Source: Desulfovibrio sp. 86 (GTDB lineage: Bacteria; Desulfobacterota; Desulfovibrionia; Desulfovibrionales; Desulfovibrionaceae). Taken from it: DNA of 64,000 bases. This document shows positions 54,335 to 64,000 of this stretch, in pieces. The translations under genes were made by a program, and so were the position numbers. Numbering within the stretch: the stretch's first letter is position 1; each line of letters begins with the position of its first letter. The stretch is from positions 1,426,001 through 1,490,000 of the forward strand of contig NZ_LR738849.1 in the NCBI RefSeq assembly GCF_902702915.1, read 5' to 3'. The notes beneath the pieces were generated by a model. The model had not been told where the DNA came from. It made no database searches and worked only from the letters and a program-made list of their open reading frames with translations.

Positions 54335-54392
54335 AGACTGTACAACGTGACAGTTTTACATGTACAAGATTCAAAAAATGGCAGGATCCGGC

Positions 54393-55517
54393 ATGGAAAA
54401 AAATAAAAACCGTGAGGAAATGGCCGCGCTGCTGCGCACCCTCTCTTCCGCAGACCGGGCATGGCTGCGCCAGCGTCTCATGCGCCGCGATTCCACTGCG
54501 CTGTTGCAGGACACCGGACGCATAAGCCCGCGCGAACTGCTGGCCGTGGAAACGTGGCTGTGGGAAAAGGCCAATGTGGCCCGTGGCCCGCGCGAAAAAC
54601 GCCCTCGCCTGCGCATGTGGCTCATTTTTATGCTTTTGCGCTATGCCGCATTGCGCCTTGTGGAAATTTTCAATCTCAAGCCTGCCCATCTGGATCTTCA
54701 GGAAGGCATCATCCACGTGCCGGATAGCGACGGAACCCCGGGACGCGAGGTTCCCCTGCCGTTGACCGTAAGCCGCCGCCTGCGCCGCGTGCTGGAAGAC
54801 CCCGCGCTCTTTCCTGAAAGTCAGGATCTCATGCGCTGCGACGCCAGCTACGTGCGGCGCTGCCTGCAACAGTGCGGGGCCGCCTGCGGCCTGCCCAAGG
54901 GGCTTTTAAGCGCCCGCGCCCTGCGCCACAGCCGCGCGCTTGAACTGGGACGTCAGGGCCTGCCCCTGCCTGTGGTGGACATCTTTTTGGGACGCCGCGC
55001 CGCTCCGGGACAAAACAGCATCGTGCGCTGCGACCCGCAGGAGGCCCGCCGCCTTCTGCGCGAACAACTGCAAAGGGAGCGCCCCATGAAAACCAGCGCC
55101 AGAAACGTCTTTCAGGGGCGCATTACCTCACTGCGACAGACCGGCATCTTGGTGGAAGTGGTGCTGCGCACTGCCGGCGGCCTGCGCATCGTCTCGCTTA
55201 TCACGGACGAAAGCTGCCGCACCCTGGCCCTGACCGAGGGCAAACTGGTCAACGCCAGCGTCAAGGCCCCATGGGTCCTTGTGTCGCCGGGTGAACTGCC
55301 AAAAAACTCCCCGCCTCCGGCGGAAAACTGCTTTCTCGGCGTGATTGAAAAGGTACGCGAGGATCAGATGGTGGCAGAGGTTGTGGTGGCCCTGCCCGAG
55401 GGCAGCCTTGTGTGCGCCATACAAAGCTGCTGCCTTGAATCTTCCGACGCGTTCAAGGTGGGACAAAAAGCCACCGTGCTGTTCAAATCTTTTTCTGTCA
55501 TTCTGAATCTGGATTAG
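54393..55517 (+). CDS. tunR: TunR-type tungstate/molybdate-responsive regulator (recombinase-like plus di-MOP)
   Basis: The start at 54393 has AGGA 6 bases upstream; 374 residues. Residues 1-225 resemble XerC/XerD tyrosine recombinases: catalytic-type Arg in YAALRLVEIFNL (88) and Arg-His in ARALRHSRALELGRQG (178-179). The first His is Arg and the nucleophile Tyr position (about 211) is Val, so strand cleavage is not expected. Residues 233-297 and 312-374 are two MOP oxyanion-binding domains, as in ModE. This matches TunR of sulfate reducers, which activates modA and modBC and responds to tungstate. Divergence from modA fits. Confidence 0.9.
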   Translation: MEKNKNREEMAALLRTLSSADRAWLRQRLMRRDSTALLQDTGRISPRELLAVETWLWEKANVARGPREKRPRLRMWLIFMLLRYAALRLVEIFNLKPAHLDLQEGIIHVPDSDGTPGREVPLPLTVSRRLRRVLEDPALFPESQDLMRCDASYVRRCLQQCGAACGLPKGLLSARALRHSRALELGRQGLPLPVVDIFLGRRAAPGQNSIVRCDPQEARRLLREQLQRERPMKTSARNVFQGRITSLRQTGILVEVVLRTAGGLRIVSLITDESCRTLALTEGKLVNASVKAPWVLVSPGELPKNSPPPAENCFLGVIEKVREDQMVAEVVVALPEGSLVCAIQSCCLESSDAFKVGQKATVLFKSFSVILNLD

Positions 55518-55536
55518 AACTGTTTACGGATGAGAT

Positions 55537-55575
55537 ATTTTGTGGGGGAGGGACCCTCCCCCTAAAATCTTTGCT
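55537..55575 (+). terminator. 3'-end hairpin repeat (family A, short copy 5)
   Basis: TTTTGTGGGGGAGGGACCC, then CTCCCCC and CTAAAATCTTTG: the same short form as at 40159-40196. It lies 20 bases after the tunR stop, in its direction. The rest of the gap to 55845 holds a family D module (55585-55680) and a direct repeat AGCCTCCTGGAAAC/AACCTCCTGGAAAC (55695-55727). Confidence 0.6.
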
Positions 55576-55845
55576 TCATTTTCATGTAGAGCAATTTAAA
55601 AATGAAGTTGCACTGGCGACTGCGAGAGCACGCCTTCGCTACGGATGCGTAAGCGCAGGTTATCTGCACGGTTAAGGGCTCACGGATTAAAGAGCCTCCT
55701 GGAAACTTAAAGAACCTCCTGGAAACGCGCTGGTATTTCCTTTGGCAAGGCGCGATCTTTTTTCAAGCAGGAATGGACGCTTCCGTCCCCCACTGTTTCA
55801 AAAAAAGCGAAGCAAGTCCGCCAAACGGAAGACATCAGCGTTTCC

Positions 55846-56862
55846 TCAACCGCCGTACCATTCCGGCCGCGCCTCCGGCACGTCCGCCGCCTTGCCCTGC
55901 CAAAGATCGCGCGCTGTCATGGCCCGGCGAAGATCGGTAATGACGCCGCGCTTTTCCGCCGCCCAGGCCGGGGCCAGCAGTTCGCCGGGGGCCGGGTCGC
56001 TCTGCACCCGGTGCATGATTATGGTCGAGGGTATGCGCGGCAGGGCCGCGCAAAGCAGGTCCACATATTCGTCGCGGGCCAGGGGCTTGTAGCCGCCCTC
56101 CTCATACTGACGGGCCAGGGCCGTGCCCAGGGGCACGTAGACATTGTGTATTTTCAGCCCACGCAGCGGCAGCGAGAGCGCCCAGTCAAGGCTTTGCAAA
56201 AAGGCTTTTTCATCCTCGCCCGGCAGTCCGGCCATGAGATGCCCGCACACCGCAAGGCCCCGCGCGGCCGCCGCGCGCACGGCCCACTCGGAACAGGCGG
56301 CGTCGTGCCCACGGTTTATGCGCCTGAGCGTGGCGTCATGCATGCTTTGCAGACCAAGCTCCAGCCACACCTCGGCAAGGCCGCTTTTCTGCCCATTGTC
56401 TCCGTCAGCATTTCGCGTATAGTGCTCTGCACCACCTCTGGTGACGCTGACAAATGCGCCGCATGCGGCCAGCATGTCCAGCTTGCGCTGGTCAAGACAG
56501 TCCGGCCGCGTGCCCACGGCCACGCCAAGGCAGCCGGGCAGAGCCGCTACCTGTTGGAGCAGAAGTTGCAAGCGTTCTGGCGAACCGTAGGTATTGGAAT
56601 AGGACTGAAGATAGGCCATAAAGGCCCTGTCTGCATCGGTTGTACGGTACTTTTCAAGCCAGGCCAGCCATTGGCTGTCCAGGGAAAAGCCGCGCCCGCC
56701 AAGGCCGGAACCGGAACCGGAAGCATTGCAGAACGTGCAGCCGCGACGCGAGAGCGAACCATCGCGGTTGGGGCAGGAGGCTCCTGCGTCAAGTGGAATT
56801 TTTTGCACCCGTGTGCCGTATTTGCGGCGAAAATACACGGCCAGAGTATGCCAGCGCAGCAT
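55846..56862 (-). CDS. Radical SAM protein, YhcC/TIGR01212 type
   Basis: The start at 56862 follows the family N-terminus (MLRWHTLAVYFRRKYGTRVQKIPLDAG); 338 residues. The cluster Cys pattern is unusual for radical SAM but typical here: CPNRDGSLSRRGCTFC. Other motifs are YLQSYSNTYGSPERL, GTRPDCL, WLELGLQSMHDATLRRINRGH and HLMAGLPGED. A short insert (GGAEHYTRNADGDNGQK) interrupts the segment before WLELG. The role of the family is not settled. It is divergent from mreB. Confidence 0.85.
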   Translation of the reverse strand: MLRWHTLAVYFRRKYGTRVQKIPLDAGASCPNRDGSLSRRGCTFCNASGSGSGLGGRGFSLDSQWLAWLEKYRTTDADRAFMAYLQSYSNTYGSPERLQLLLQQVAALPGCLGVAVGTRPDCLDQRKLDMLAACGAFVSVTRGGAEHYTRNADGDNGQKSGLAEVWLELGLQSMHDATLRRINRGHDAACSEWAVRAAAARGLAVCGHLMAGLPGEDEKAFLQSLDWALSLPLRGLKIHNVYVPLGTALARQYEEGGYKPLARDEYVDLLCAALPRIPSTIIMHRVQSDPAPGELLAPAWAAEKRGVITDLRRAMTARDLWQGKAADVPEARPEWYGG

Positions 56863-56956
56863 GTTTACAAGCCTTGACGGCGAAAAAATCCGGGTAGCGG
56901 CGGGGACAAAGATTTTGAACCTCGCGCCAGCCATCTTGACTTCGCGCCCGATTTAG

Positions 56957-58144
<1,188 letters not shown>

Positions 58145-58268
58145 TTCGTGCGGCATACGCGCGCACCCAGCTTCAATGCCGGACTGCTGACGGCGCCGTG
58201 CTGGAAAAACACATTCCAGCGTGGCGCCGCTCGCGTTTGAACGGTCTGCTCAACGGGAGCCCCTGCCT

Positions 58269-59159
58269 GTGACCCTGCGGCGTATTCTCATTCTTGCGGG
58301 CATCATGCTCATCCTTTTTCTGGCCATGTATTCCTGGAATCAACGCACGCGCGCGCTGGACGACCTCGCTGCGGAAATCGGCCTTGAACTGGCCGGAGCC
58401 GTGCTCAAGCCCCTGCGCAGCCTCCAGGATTCCGGTCAGGACATGTGGGATCGCTATTTTGACCTCGTGGCCGTTCGTGAAGAAAACGAGGACCTCAAGC
58501 AACGCGTCAACGAGCTTGAGGCCAGGCTGCTGGCCAACGGCGAAGACATGGCTGAACTCAAGCGTTTGCGCGCCCTCATCCAGCTGCCGGTGGACCAGAG
58601 CTGGCGTCCCCTCGGCGCGCGGGTGCTGGCCGGGCGCATGGGCCCCAACGCCGTGCTTGACAGCATCACCATCAGCCGTGGCTACAGCACGGGCGGCCGC
58701 CCCGGCACGCCCATCGTCACCCATCAGGGCCTTGTGGGCCGCGTGCTCAAGGCCAGCGCCCACAGCGCCATTGCCCTGCTGCTCACGGATCCGGGCAGCC
58801 GCATCGCCGTATTTTCGCAAGAAAGCCGCGCCCCCGGCATCCTTACCGGGCACGGCACCGGCCAGCCGATGGAAGTGAATTTCGTGCAGCGCGCCGCCAG
58901 GGTGCACGAAGGGGAAATTCTCATCACCTCCGGGCTGGACGGCAAGTACCCCAAGGGCATACCCGTGGCCAGGGTGCTCAGCGTCGCCCCCTCTGACTAC
59001 ACCCAGTTCATGGCCATCAAGGCCGAACCGCTGGTGGATCTGCACCATCTGGAAGAAGTGCTGCTGCTGGAGCCCACAGGCATAGCGCCGCCTCCGGATC
59101 TGGGCGCGCCGCCCAAAGAAATTCACGGGCCTCCCGCGCCCGTTCGCCCCGGCTCATGA
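58269..59159 (+). CDS. mreC: Rod-shape protein MreC
   Basis: A GTG at 58269 with GGGAG 9 bases upstream gives 296 residues; a GTG at 58221 is possible but has no ribosome site. One TM segment (RRILILAGIMLILFLAMYSW) leads to a coiled coil (NEDLKQRVNELEARLLANGEDM), then the double beta-barrel periplasmic domain (HQGLVGRVLKASAHSAIALLLTD, GEILITSGLDGKYPKGIPVARV). It links MreB to PBP2. A Pro-rich tail ends the protein. It overlaps mreD by 4 bases. Confidence 0.93.
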   Translation: MTLRRILILAGIMLILFLAMYSWNQRTRALDDLAAEIGLELAGAVLKPLRSLQDSGQDMWDRYFDLVAVREENEDLKQRVNELEARLLANGEDMAELKRLRALIQLPVDQSWRPLGARVLAGRMGPNAVLDSITISRGYSTGGRPGTPIVTHQGLVGRVLKASAHSAIALLLTDPGSRIAVFSQESRAPGILTGHGTGQPMEVNFVQRAARVHEGEILITSGLDGKYPKGIPVARVLSVAPSDYTQFMAIKAEPLVDLHHLEEVLLLEPTGIAPPPDLGAPPKEIHGPPAPVRPGS

Positions 59160-59626
59160 GCGCCCTGCGCGACATCCTCTGGTGGCTCTGCTTTCTGGCC
59201 GTGGCCGTGGGCATACAGGCGGCGGTTCCGGGGCTGGACGTCATGGCGGTGGGTCTTATTATTCTGCTGCAGGAAAGGGACTACAAAAACATGCTCTGGC
59301 TGCTGCCCTCCTTCATTCTTTTGCAGGAAGGCATGGGAACCAGGGTCTTTGGCGGCGTCATCGTCTGGTACGCGGCCGTTATCGTGCTGTTTCGCATGGG
59401 CCGCTGGCTGTTTGAGGCCGAGAATTTTTTATTCATTTTTCTGCTTTCGGCCTGCATGGGCGGGGCGTATTACGCAGTGGCATGGCTTATGGCCCCATTG
59501 CAGGACCTGCCCTTCAATACGCAGGACATACTGGATAAAAGCCTGATCCAGGCAATCTTCATACCTTTTGCCTGGAAATTACTGGTGGCAACCCGCCGTG
59601 GGAAGGGCCATGTTTCGGAAAGCTAA
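59156..59626 (+). CDS. mreD: Rod-shape protein MreD-like
   Basis: 156 residues, nearly all hydrophobic with about five membrane segments. Sequence is weakly conserved in this family, so the call depends on size and topology plus position between mreC (ATGA overlap) and mrdA. Its last 17 bases overlap the mrdA start. It is expected to join the MreBCD-RodA-PBP2 complex. Confidence 0.85.
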   Translation: MSALRDILWWLCFLAVAVGIQAAVPGLDVMAVGLIILLQERDYKNMLWLLPSFILLQEGMGTRVFGGVIVWYAAVIVLFRMGRWLFEAENFLFIFLLSACMGGAYYAVAWLMAPLQDLPFNTQDILDKSLIQAIFIPFAWKLLVATRRGKGHVSES

Positions 59627-61526
59627 GAAGAGCCTGCTCGGCGCAAAAGATAAGCACGCCAGCAAGGGCATACGCTCCTGGCTGAAAATCCAGGTTGAAA
59701 GCGAAGGCTACCAGCCCCCGCGCGGCGGGGTCATCCTGCTTCAGGTGCTGGTTGGCCTGCTGTTTTTTGTTTTTGTGGTGCGCTTCTGGTACCTGCAGAT
59801 GCACCGTGGGGCAGAGTTTGCGCAGCAGGCGCAGAACAACCGCCTGCGCATCGAGCGCATCTTCGCCCCGCGCGGCCGCATCATGGACGATCAGGGCAAA
59901 GTGCTGGCCGACAACCGCACGGCCTACGGCCTTTCGCTGGTGCGCGAAGACTGCCCCGACATCCCGGCGACCCTGGCCCAGATCAGCGCGTGGTCGGGCA
60001 TTCCCCTGCCGCAGATATGGGACAAGTTCCGTCAGGACAGGTTCAAGGTCAAATCATTTGAACCTCTCCTGATGATTACAGATATCGATTTCGACCTGGT
60101 GGCGCGCATCGAATCGGAAATCTATGCGTGGCCCGGCCTTGAAATCGTGGTGCGCACCAAGCGCAGCTACCCTGAAAAAGATCTCTTTGCGCACGTGCTC
60201 GGCTACGTGGCCGAAGCCAACGAGCAGGAAATGGCCGCAGACAGCGCCCTTGCCATGGGCGACCTCGTGGGCAAGCAGGGCCTGGAACTGGAGCTGGAAA
60301 AGCAGTTGCGTGGCCGCAAGGGCCTCTACGACGTTGAGGTGGACGCCCACTCCCGCGTGCTGGGCAAGCTTTTGCGTGAAGAACCCCGTGGCGGCAAGGA
60401 AATACGCCTCTCGCTGGACAGGGATCTTCAGGAGGCCGCCTGGAACGCCCTTGGCGGCGAGGCTGGCTGCGTGGTGGTTATGGAGCCGAACACGGGCAAG
60501 CTGCGCGCGCTCGTCACCTCGCCCGCCTATGACAACAATCTTTTTGCGGCGGGCATTTCCCAGCGCGACTGGGACGCCCTGCGCACCAACAGCCGGTTTC
60601 CCTTGCAAAACCGCGTCATCCAGAGCGTGTACCCGCCCGGCTCGGTGTGGAAGCTGGTCGTGGCCGCCATGCTGCTGGAGCGCGGCGTCAACCCGCGTGA
60701 AACCGTGAACTGCTCCGGGCAGGTCACGCTGGGCAACCAGATATTCCGCTGCTGGAAGCGTGGCGGCCATGGCGCGCAGGACATGCAGAACGCCATAATC
60801 AATTCCTGCGACGTCTATTTTTACCAGATGGGCGAGCGCATGGGCATTGACAAGCTGGAGGAATTTGCCAAGGCCAGCGGCTTCGGCCGCCCCACCGGCA
60901 TTGACCTGCCGCACGAAAAATCCGGTCTTGTGCCCTCCAAGGACTGGAAGCGCCGCCGCTTCGGCCGCCCCTGGGTGCGCGGCGAGACTTACAACGTCTC
61001 CATCGGCCAGGGCTACACCCTGGTTACGCCCGTGCAGATGGCCGTGTTTGTGTCGGGCCTGCTCAACGGCGGCGACCTGCTCAAGCCCCAGTTGCTGGAT
61101 GACGCGCCACGCGAAATCAAGGGGCACATCCCCGCCAAGCCCTCCACCCTCAACTTTGTGGTGGAAGCCATGCGCAAAACGGCCGCCAACGGCACGGCCA
61201 GGGTGGTGGGCCGCAAGGACGCCGACATGGGCGGCAAAACGGGCACGGCCCAGGTGGTCAAACTCAAGATGGCCGCCAACGACCGCCGCCTGCGCACCCA
61301 CGAAATGGAATACGCCCAGCGCGATCACGCCTGGGTCACCACATGGGGCGTCAAGGACGGCAAATCCTATGTGGTGGTGGTCATGGTCGAGCACGGCGGC
61401 GGTGGTTCCAGCGTGGCTGGCCCCGTAGCGAAAAAAGTCTACGATCACCTTTTTGGTCCCGACCCCAACGCTCCGGCGGCTCCTGTGATTCAGGCCCCGG
61501 CGAGCCCCGGGGAACGGGCCGACTAG
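59610..61526 (+). CDS. mrdA: Penicillin-binding protein 2 (elongation transpeptidase)
   Basis: The start at 59610 is preceded by GGGAAGG; 638 residues. One TM (about 45-65) is followed by the pedestal dimerisation domain (RIFAPRGRIMDDQGKVLADN) and the transpeptidase. Active-site motifs are SVWK (serine, in YPPGSVWKLV), SCD (in INSCDVYFYQMG) and KTG (in GGKTGTAQ). It crosslinks peptidoglycan during elongation with RodA. The TAG stop lies in the end of a composite repeat. Confidence 0.95.
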   Translation: MFRKAKKSLLGAKDKHASKGIRSWLKIQVESEGYQPPRGGVILLQVLVGLLFFVFVVRFWYLQMHRGAEFAQQAQNNRLRIERIFAPRGRIMDDQGKVLADNRTAYGLSLVREDCPDIPATLAQISAWSGIPLPQIWDKFRQDRFKVKSFEPLLMITDIDFDLVARIESEIYAWPGLEIVVRTKRSYPEKDLFAHVLGYVAEANEQEMAADSALAMGDLVGKQGLELELEKQLRGRKGLYDVEVDAHSRVLGKLLREEPRGGKEIRLSLDRDLQEAAWNALGGEAGCVVVMEPNTGKLRALVTSPAYDNNLFAAGISQRDWDALRTNSRFPLQNRVIQSVYPPGSVWKLVVAAMLLERGVNPRETVNCSGQVTLGNQIFRCWKRGGHGAQDMQNAIINSCDVYFYQMGERMGIDKLEEFAKASGFGRPTGIDLPHEKSGLVPSKDWKRRRFGRPWVRGETYNVSIGQGYTLVTPVQMAVFVSGLLNGGDLLKPQLLDDAPREIKGHIPAKPSTLNFVVEAMRKTAANGTARVVGRKDADMGGKTGTAQVVKLKMAANDRRLRTHEMEYAQRDHAWVTTWGVKDGKSYVVVVMVEHGGGGSSVAGPVAKKVYDHLFGPDPNAPAAPVIQAPASPGERAD

Positions 61527-61675
61527 AACAGATCAACTTTGAAATGAGAAGCATTTCAAAGTTTTCATTCAGCCGAAAAATGCGATTGTCGGCTGAATCC
61601 ACGCCACGTTGTGGCGCGCTGCACTGTCATGCAGCGTTAGAGCATTTACACTTTTTCAAAGGTAAAATGCTCTAG
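61523..61675. repeat. Composite palindromic repeat (family B) between mrdA and rodA
   Basis: CTAGAACAGATCAACTTTG (first module), ATTCAGCCGAAAAAT...GTCGGCTGAAT hairpin, CCACGCCACGTTGTGGCGCG, CAGCGTTAGAGCATTTACAC and the end TGCTCTAG. The mrdA stop (61524-61526) is the first TAG of the element. The operon continues on its far side. Confidence 0.78.
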
Positions 61676-61742
61676 GAACGCAGGCATGGGCGGCCCTCCT
61701 TTTTTACGCCCCTTGGAACATGTTCTGACCAGGTAGAAGCGC

Positions 61743-62849
61743 ATGGATAAAAGTCTTCTCAGCTATATCAACTGGGGCCTCCTGGCCTGCATGCTGCTGC
61801 TCTATCTTGTGGGCGTGGGCAATCTGTATTCGGCCAGCGGTACGCGGGTCGAATCCGGGCTGGCCTTCAACAGCTTTTACCAGCGCCAGATCATCTGGGG
61901 CCTGTGTGGCCTGGCCTGCATGCTGCTGGCCATGATGTTTGACTACCGGCAGTTGCGCAACCTGGCCTGGCCCTTCTTTTTTCTGACCATATTTCTTCTG
62001 CTGCTGGTGCCCATTGCGGGCAAGACCGTGTACGGAGCCAAACGCTGGATATCGCTTGGCTTCATGAGCCTTCAGCCCTCCGAGCTGGCCAAGCTTTCAG
62101 TGCTGGTGCTGGCTGCCCGCCTGCTGGCGCGCGACAGCCGCCCCCTTGGCTGGAAGGACTTTTTCTCCGTATTCTTCGTCTGCCTGTTGCCCTGCGCCCT
62201 CATCATCACCCAGCCGGACCTTGGCACCACCATGCTCCTTCTGCTTATCCTGGCGGGCATGATACTTTTTCACGGACTCAAGGGCTATGTGCTGAAAACA
62301 TGCCTTCTGGCCGTGCCCGGCGTGGGGGCCCTCATGTGGTTTGTGGGCATGCACGACTACCAGCGCCAGCGCATTCTGACCTTCCTTGACCCCACCACCG
62401 ACCCGCGCGGCACCGGCTACCACATCATCCAGTCGCGCATCGCCATCGGCTCCGGCGAGCTCTGGGGCAAGGGCTTCAAAGAAGGCACGCAAAGCCAGCT
62501 ACGCTTCTTGCCAGAGCGCCATTCAGACTTTGCCGTGGCCGTTTTTGGCGAGGAATGGGGCTTTGTGGGCTGCGTTGCCCTGGTCACCCTGTTCTGCCTC
62601 TTTTTGCTTTCCATCTTTTCCACAGCCGTGCAGGCCAAGGACCGTTTTGGCAGCATGCTGGTGGTCGGGGTATTCTTTTACTTTTTCTGGCAGATACTTA
62701 TCAACATGGGCATGGTCATCGGCATCATGCCCGTGGTGGGCATTCCGCTGCCCTTCATCAGCTACGGGGGCAGCGCCACCCTGGTCAATTTCACGCTGCT
62801 GGGCATAGTGCTCAACGTGTCCATGCGGCGATTCATGTTCAAGGGATAA
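61743..62849 (+). CDS. rodA: Rod-shape SEDS glycosyltransferase RodA
   Basis: 368 residues with about ten membrane helices, normal length. SEDS motifs are KTVYGAKRWISLGFMSLQPSE, ALIITQPDLGTTM, RQRILTFLDPTTDPRGTGYH, FLPERHSDFAVAVFGEEWGF and GIPLPFISYGGSATLVN. The catalytic Asp of SEDS proteins is in ERHSDF. It polymerises glycan from lipid II with PBP2. Confidence 0.96.
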   Translation: MDKSLLSYINWGLLACMLLLYLVGVGNLYSASGTRVESGLAFNSFYQRQIIWGLCGLACMLLAMMFDYRQLRNLAWPFFFLTIFLLLLVPIAGKTVYGAKRWISLGFMSLQPSELAKLSVLVLAARLLARDSRPLGWKDFFSVFFVCLLPCALIITQPDLGTTMLLLLILAGMILFHGLKGYVLKTCLLAVPGVGALMWFVGMHDYQRQRILTFLDPTTDPRGTGYHIIQSRIAIGSGELWGKGFKEGTQSQLRFLPERHSDFAVAVFGEEWGFVGCVALVTLFCLFLLSIFSTAVQAKDRFGSMLVVGVFFYFFWQILINMGMVIGIMPVVGIPLPFISYGGSATLVNFTLLGIVLNVSMRRFMFKG

Positions 62850-62874
62850 TTGCAAATATAACGGGGAGACTGCT

Positions 62875-63216
62875 GTGGCCAAGGACGAAATAGCCTACCT
62901 GGGTTCCGATACAGTTTATGAAGGCAAACTGCATTTCAAGGGCACCGTGCGCATTGAAGGCAAGTACAATGGCGAGATCGTGAGCGAAGGCACACTGAAT
63001 GTGGGCAAGGACGCTCAGGTCACCGGCACGCTTGATGTGGGCGAACTTCTGCTCTCCGGCCGGTTCTCCGGCGAAATCACGGCCCGCCGCCGCGTGGTCG
63101 TCTACGGATCGGGCATACTTGAAGGCCGCGTGCAAACCCCCGTGCTGCTGACCGAAGAAGGCGGCATCATCGAAGGCCAGGTGAGCATGCAGAGCTCCGG
63201 CAAGGTCAAAGCCTAG
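62875..63216 (+). CDS. Bactofilin-family cytoskeletal protein
   Basis: A GTG start with GGGGAG upstream; 113 residues. The central beta-helix shows the periodic pattern of bactofilins (GKLHFKGTVRIEGKYNGEIVS, TLNVGKDAQVTGTLDVGELLLSGRF, VVVYGSGILEGRV, GGIIEGQV). Bactofilins polymerise without nucleotide and affect cell curvature, stalks or polarity. Position at the end of the shape operon suggests a role in vibrioid form; this is inference. Confidence 0.9.
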   Translation: MAKDEIAYLGSDTVYEGKLHFKGTVRIEGKYNGEIVSEGTLNVGKDAQVTGTLDVGELLLSGRFSGEITARRRVVVYGSGILEGRVQTPVLLTEEGGIIEGQVSMQSSGKVKA

Positions 63217-63237
63217 GAAACGCTGATTTATAGAGTT

Positions 63238-63303
63238 CTGTGGGGGAGGGACCCTTTTGCAAAAGGGTCCCTCCCCCACGCCCCCACCCCCTAAAACTCT
63301 TGG
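63238..63303 (+). terminator. 3'-end hairpin repeat (family A, copy 6)
   Basis: CTGTGGGGGAGGGACCC, turn TTTTGCAAAA, perfect complementary arm, a C-rich tract and CTAAAACTCTTGG. It lies 22 bases after the bactofilin stop and presumably ends the shape operon. Confidence 0.65.
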
Positions 63304-63869
63304 TATGATTTTGCAGCGTTGAAAGGGGTTCTGCTTTGGAATAGGACGTTAGAGCATTTTACCTTTGAAAAAACGTACATGCTCTACCGCTGCTCCAACA
63401 TACTGCAACGTGCGGTATGACGTGAACGCGCGTCAAAACACCGCCAGCAAGAAATGCAGCCTGCTTAGGCGCACAGCCCACTCTGAAGCACAGGCACATA
63501 GGCACGCCGCCCGCACAAGAAATTCAGCCCGCCCAGAGCCACAGCCCGCACAAGGCTTTTTATTCCACCCCGCCTGCGGCCCAAGGGGCCGCCCACGCCG
63601 CCATTTGCCCCATGTGACAAAATAGCGCATACTCACACACTGGCGCGTTGCATAACCGACACTGTCAGTTGGCAGTATGGCTTGCATACGCGTATGCGCA
63701 GAGCCGCCAGAAACGCCACCCTGGCGTTACCCGCGTAGCGACATTGCGACCCCCATGGCGGACGCCTGCTCTCGCGCCCGCCAGAGCAACTTCAAAGTGC
63801 ACTTGCTTGAGTGGCCCCGGCCACAGTACAGGCAGACTACTTTGCAACGCTTTCTTCAAGGAGGCACAC
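63304..63869. other. Intergenic region with repeat fragments
   Basis: Contains half a family B element (TTAGAGCATTTTACCTTTG...ACATGCTCTA, 63350-63387) and a family D-like stretch (63715-63790) with an AGAGCAACTTC/AAGTGCACTTGCT pair. No convincing gene was seen; the short frames overlap the repeats. The GAF-domain gene begins at 63870 with a strong ribosome site. Confidence 0.45.
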
Positions 63870-64000
63870 ATGGCACAAGACTATTTTCGCGCTCTCAGAG
63901 ATGTTGCGCTGGTCATCAACTCCAGCCTTGAGCCCAAGGATGTCCTGCACAAAATAACCGAACAGACAGCCGTCACCATGGGCTGCAAGGCCAGCACCAT
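63870..64000 (+). CDS. GAF-domain protein (3' truncated by window)
   Basis: The ATG at 63870 follows AAGGAGG. The visible 43 codons read MAQDYFRALRDVALVINSS, then LEPKDVLHKITEQTAVTMGC, which is the first helix and strand pattern of a GAF sensory domain. The rest lies beyond the window, so partner domains and role cannot be told. Confidence 0.7.
   Translation, partial: MAQDYFRALRDVALVINSSLEPKDVLHKITEQTAVTMGCKAST

Noticed and set aside
54393..55517. Active phage integrase or site-specific recombinase
   Set aside because: The position of the nucleophilic Tyr is Val, the first catalytic His is Arg, and two MOP domains follow; no attachment sites or phage genes are nearby.

Overview
The window reads as chromosomal DNA of a Desulfovibrio-type sulfate reducer (Desulfovibrionales). 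The base composition is GC-rich. Genes are dense and separated by numerous palindromic intergenic repeats. A TunR-type regulator, made of a recombinase-like domain and two MOP domains, sits opposite modA; that family is known from sulfate-reducing deltaproteobacteria. The species assignment is inference.

Layout. 1-685: end of a cheV gene. 841-7914: a MerR-family regulator divergent from an RND efflux pair and a DHA2-type MFS exporter, with a textbook 19-bp-spacer MerR promoter between them. 8180-8971: fliR. 8974-13255: a minus-strand surface-glycan cluster (two methyltransferases, a GT9-like and a GT4-like glycosyltransferase), partly of lower GC. 13817-25940: gltX, a hybrid histidine kinase, argB, an exported nitroreductase, an EAL/degenerate-GGDEF protein, an HD phosphohydrolase, and an NtrC/ZraSR-type two-component system divergent from a small ZraP-like periplasmic protein. 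25941-27068: a gene-poor, compositionally mixed stretch. 27069-37093: a chemoreceptor, a radical SAM protein, an HU/IHF-type protein, an MBOAT plus SGNH-like acyltransferase pair, and a Sel1-repeat protein. 37378-40139: promoter, cobalamin riboswitch and metE. 40282-51093: half-size AbrB-type membrane protein, the transhydrogenase genes pntB/pntA2/pntA, an amino-acid permease, alanine racemase, and two-subunit class I fumarase. 51592-55517: modC, modB, modA and divergent tunR. 55846-63216: a YhcC-type radical SAM protein and the cell-shape operon mreB-mreC-mreD-mrdA-rodA-bactofilin. The window ends inside a GAF-domain gene.

The most unusual object is the transhydrogenase beta subunit. It is 1014 residues long instead of about 460, because the nucleotide-binding domain III is present four times in tandem, joined by Ala/Pro/Ser/Gly-rich linkers. 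Sequence signatures alternate (copies 1 and 3 against copies 2 and 4), so the array looks like a duplicated two-domain unit. All four copies lack the Lys-Arg-Ser element that in E. coli PntB lies at the NADP 2'-phosphate and carry Asn-Tyr-Asp instead. Whether this changes nucleotide specificity, or lets one membrane domain serve several nucleotide domains, cannot be decided from sequence.

The second recurring theme is repeats. One family of hairpins lies 3' of six genes, always in the direction of transcription. A second family is a composite palindrome of about 150 bp flanked by TAGAGCA ends; it occurs between genes and inside apparent operons, and family ends supply the stop codon of three genes.
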